DNA of 23,710 nt, from NCBI GenBank assembly GCA_025464795.1, contig JAODNB010000111.1, positions 1 to 23,710 on the forward strand, read 5' to 3'. Positions 22,152 through 23,710 of this stretch are shown here, piece by piece; positions within the stretch are counted from its first letter, which is position 1, and every line of letters begins with the position of its first letter. Under the pieces are notes generated by a model, which was given only the letters and a program-made list of their open reading frames with translations, was not told where the DNA came from and did not search any database. The translations under genes were made by a program, and so were the position numbers. Origin of the DNA: Frankiales bacterium (lineage in GTDB: Bacteria > Actinomycetota > Actinomycetes > Mycobacteriales > SCTD01).

Positions 22152-23321
22152 TCACGTGACCAGGCGGAGCGCGCCCGCTTCGGGCCCGGGTCTCGGCTCC
22201 GTGGAATCCTTGTGCTGGGCTGAGGTGACAGCGGCATCGAAGGCCGACCGCAACCCCTCGAGTCGTCCGGGAACGAGGTGGCCGTACAGATCGACGGTGT
22301 GGGCGATCTGGCTGTGCCCGAGGACGAACTTCAGCTCGGCCAGGCTGGCTCCAGAGTGCGCGAGCAGCAGGCTGGCTGCGGTGTGACGGATGTCGTGGAA
22401 GTGCAGGTGGGGGTGGCCCACGGCGGCCCGGGTGGGCTTCCAGGCGTCGCGGTAGAAGTTGCTCTTGCTCATCCAGGTGCCGACGGGGCTGACGAACACC
22501 GCGTCGCCCTCGGTGGGTCCGAGGTCCTCGAGGTGTTGCTCGAGCATCGCGGCGAGGGCCTCAACGATGGGTACGTCCCGCAGGCCGGCGCGGCTCTTGG
22601 GCTCCTCGCGCTGCAGCCGCGGGGTGCGGCTGTTCACCTCGGTGAGGTTGTGCCGGACGGTGATGCGCCGGCCGGGCAGGTCGATGTCGTCGCGGCTGAG
22701 CCCGAGCAGCTCGCCGAGCCGCAGGCCGGTGAACAGGGCGGTGGCGATGGCGCACCGCCACTCTGCGGGTGCCGCCTCGATCATCGCGAACGCCTCTTCG
22801 AGGGTGAGCACGACGGGCCGCCGGGAGTAGGCGCGCGGCATCTTCACCCCGAGCAGCGGCAGGGTCTCGATGTGCCCGTCGATCTGTGCGGCACGCAGGA
22901 CGCTGCGCAGGACAGCGATGTGCTGCCGGACGCTGCTGGCAGCGAGGGGGCCGGCGACCTGCTCGGCGACCCAGCCGCGGACGAGGTGCGGGTGGATCTT
23001 CACCAGCGGGAGCTTGCCGAACACCGGGAGCAGCTGGCTGCGCAGGATGCTCCGATAGCGGTACCGGGTCTGCTCCTTCAGCGGGGCGATCTCGATCCAG
23101 GCCGTGGCGTAGGTGGCGAAGGTGGTCGTGGACTCGCGCTGAAACGATCCGAGGGCGAGCTGGTCGTCGATGCCACGCTTGAAGGCCTCCGCCTGCGCGA
23201 CGGTGTCGCCGGCCTTGCGGGAGTACTGCCGGCCGGTCTGGTCGCGCCAGGTGTAGGTGTAGACGGCGCCGCGGTGCCGGATGCCGGGTGGCAGTCGCTT
23301 GCGGGGGCTCACCGGCCCCAC
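22152..23321 (-). CDS. Tyrosine recombinase (element integrase)
   Basis: A 389-residue site-specific recombinase from GTG 23321 (GTG 23312 is an alternative). The N-terminal 60 residues are an arm-binding-type domain (RGAVYTYTWRDQTGRQYSRK). A SAM-like core-binding domain follows at about 65-150. The catalytic domain has R201 (FTGLRLGELLGL), K242 (EEPKSRAG), H309 and R312 (HDIRHTAASLLL), H336 (LGHSQIAHT) and the nucleophile Y346 (DLYGHL), all present. It should insert the element at the adjoining tRNA gene and, with the excisionase, remove it. The gene lies 249 bases from the tRNA 3' end; candidate arm-type sites fill that space. Confidence 0.95.
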   Translation of the reverse strand: MGPVSPRKRLPPGIRHRGAVYTYTWRDQTGRQYSRKAGDTVAQAEAFKRGIDDQLALGSFQRESTTTFATYATAWIEIAPLKEQTRYRYRSILRSQLLPVFGKLPLVKIHPHLVRGWVAEQVAGPLAASSVRQHIAVLRSVLRAAQIDGHIETLPLLGVKMPRAYSRRPVVLTLEEAFAMIEAAPAEWRCAIATALFTGLRLGELLGLSRDDIDLPGRRITVRHNLTEVNSRTPRLQREEPKSRAGLRDVPIVEALAAMLEQHLEDLGPTEGDAVFVSPVGTWMSKSNFYRDAWKPTRAAVGHPHLHFHDIRHTAASLLLAHSGASLAELKFVLGHSQIAHTVDLYGHLVPGRLEGLRSAFDAAVTSAQHKDSTEPRPGPEAGALRLVT

Positions 23322-23390
23322 CCGCAGCTCTGGAGGCGTGTGCTGGTCATCTGTCCAGCGTGGTCAGCGGGTGTGGCAGGTCCGGCCCCG

Positions 23391-23531
23391 TTGACCGAGA
23401 AACTCTTCGTGACCGAGAAATCTTGGCCGTTCTCGACCATGGGATTATTCGGCGCCGCGGCCGGTTGAGCGTGATTTTGTGAGCAATCTGTGAGCATCGC
23501 GGTGGTGGGGGCCTGGGTATTTCTCGGTCAC
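23391..23531. repeat. Candidate arm-type integrase binding sites
   Basis: TTGACCGAGAAAC (23391-23403) and GTGACCGAGAAAT (23409-23421) are direct copies 18 bases apart. ATTTCTCGGTCAC (23519-23531) is a perfect inverted match of the second. A shorter direct pair, TGTGAGCAATC and TGTGAGCATCG, lies near 23479-23500. Spaced repeats between an integrase gene and its attachment site are typical arm-type sites. Confidence 0.6.
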
Positions 23532-23569
23532 CGCCGCCGTTTACCCCCTCTGACCTGGGGCTTTACAAG

Positions 23570-23643
23570 TGGGGCGGGTCGGGCTCGAACCGACGACCGA
23601 GGGATTATGAGTCCCCTGCTCTGACCAACTGAGCTACCGCCCC
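23570..23643 (-). tRNA. tRNA with CAT anticodon (Met or lysidine-type Ile2)
   Basis: A full cloverleaf of 74 bases on the minus strand. The acceptor arms GGGGCGG and CCGCCCC pair perfectly with discriminator A; the D arm reads TAGCTCAGTTGGTCAGAGCA. The anticodon stem-loop is GGGGACTCATAATCCCT with anticodon CAT, and the T arm is GTCGGTTCGAGCCCGAC. No CCA is encoded. CAT can mean elongator Met or Ile2 (C modified to lysidine); the sequence alone does not settle it for me. It is not an initiator: the initiator anticodon stem ends in three G-C pairs (GGG...CCC directly around the loop), whereas here the pair next to the loop is not part of such a run. Its 3' end faces the integrase, so it is the likely integration target. 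Confidence 0.93.
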
Positions 23644-23710
23644 TTCACGCGCATCGTCGCAGGTCAAAGGGGGTCCGCTTCGCGGGGGTGGGACCGTCAT
23701 CGGTGCCATT
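23644..23710. other. Right-hand flank upstream of the tRNA
   Basis: A short GC-rich stretch. GGTCC and GGACC arms around 23673-23695 could be a terminator-like hairpin. No gene is visible. Confidence 0.3.

Noticed and set aside
22278..23468. Long open frame antisense to the integrase
   Set aside because: All integrase catalytic residues are on the minus strand; the plus frame is a GC-driven shadow.
23641..23668. TTGACC on the minus strand as the tRNA -35 box
   Set aside because: It lies only about 20 bases before the mature tRNA, too close for a -35 box with a normal spacer and leader.

Overview
This is a high-GC window (strong G/C bias at third codon positions, many GTG starts, ATGA start/stop overlaps, terminator-like hairpins without U-tracts), most consistent with an actinobacterial chromosome. 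The gene families (DUF1206, actinobacterial GH15, PAP2 and DedA proteins, a MOBF relaxase element) fit that reading, but I cannot name a genus.

Left part, 1-8.7 kb: the 5' part of a secreted phosphoesterase (minus), a frameshifted alpha/beta-hydrolase remnant, a DUF1206 membrane protein, an Orn/Lys/Arg-type PLP decarboxylase, a LuxR-family regulator divergent from a small ABM-like protein with a C-terminal zinc ribbon, and a lipoprotein. The lipoprotein sits downstream of what looks like a collapsed ABC-transporter operon: the ATPase has an in-frame stop and is joined to the last codons of a probable permease. Then come a membrane-anchored protein of unknown function, a DedA protein and, convergent to it, a PAP2 phosphatase.

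Middle, 8.7-16.8 kb: two exported proteins (an ASH/Ig-domain protein with a Pro-Ala linker and an RTX-like calcium-binding repeat protein), a small membrane protein, a remnant of a LigB-type extradiol dioxygenase, an aquaporin with an altered first NPA box, and a translationally coupled pair encoding glucose dehydrogenase and a GH15 glycosidase. The pair suggests a path from trehalose or a glucan to glucose to gluconolactone.

Right part, about 17-23.6 kb: a compact integrated element. On the plus strand are a MOBF (TrwC/TraI-like) relaxase-helicase, an HTH protein and an excisionase-like protein, joined by two ATGA overlaps. On the minus strand are a toxin-antitoxin pair with its own promoter/operator and a tyrosine integrase. 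The integrase abuts the 3' end of a tRNA gene with a CAT anticodon, and candidate arm-type integrase sites lie between them. Upstream of the relaxase is a repeat-rich non-coding region with a strong imperfect hairpin, my best candidate for the transfer origin. I see no FtsK/TraB-type translocase, type IV secretion gene or replication initiator, so it looks mobilisable rather than self-transmissible. I did not find the second attachment site, so the left boundary is not fixed.
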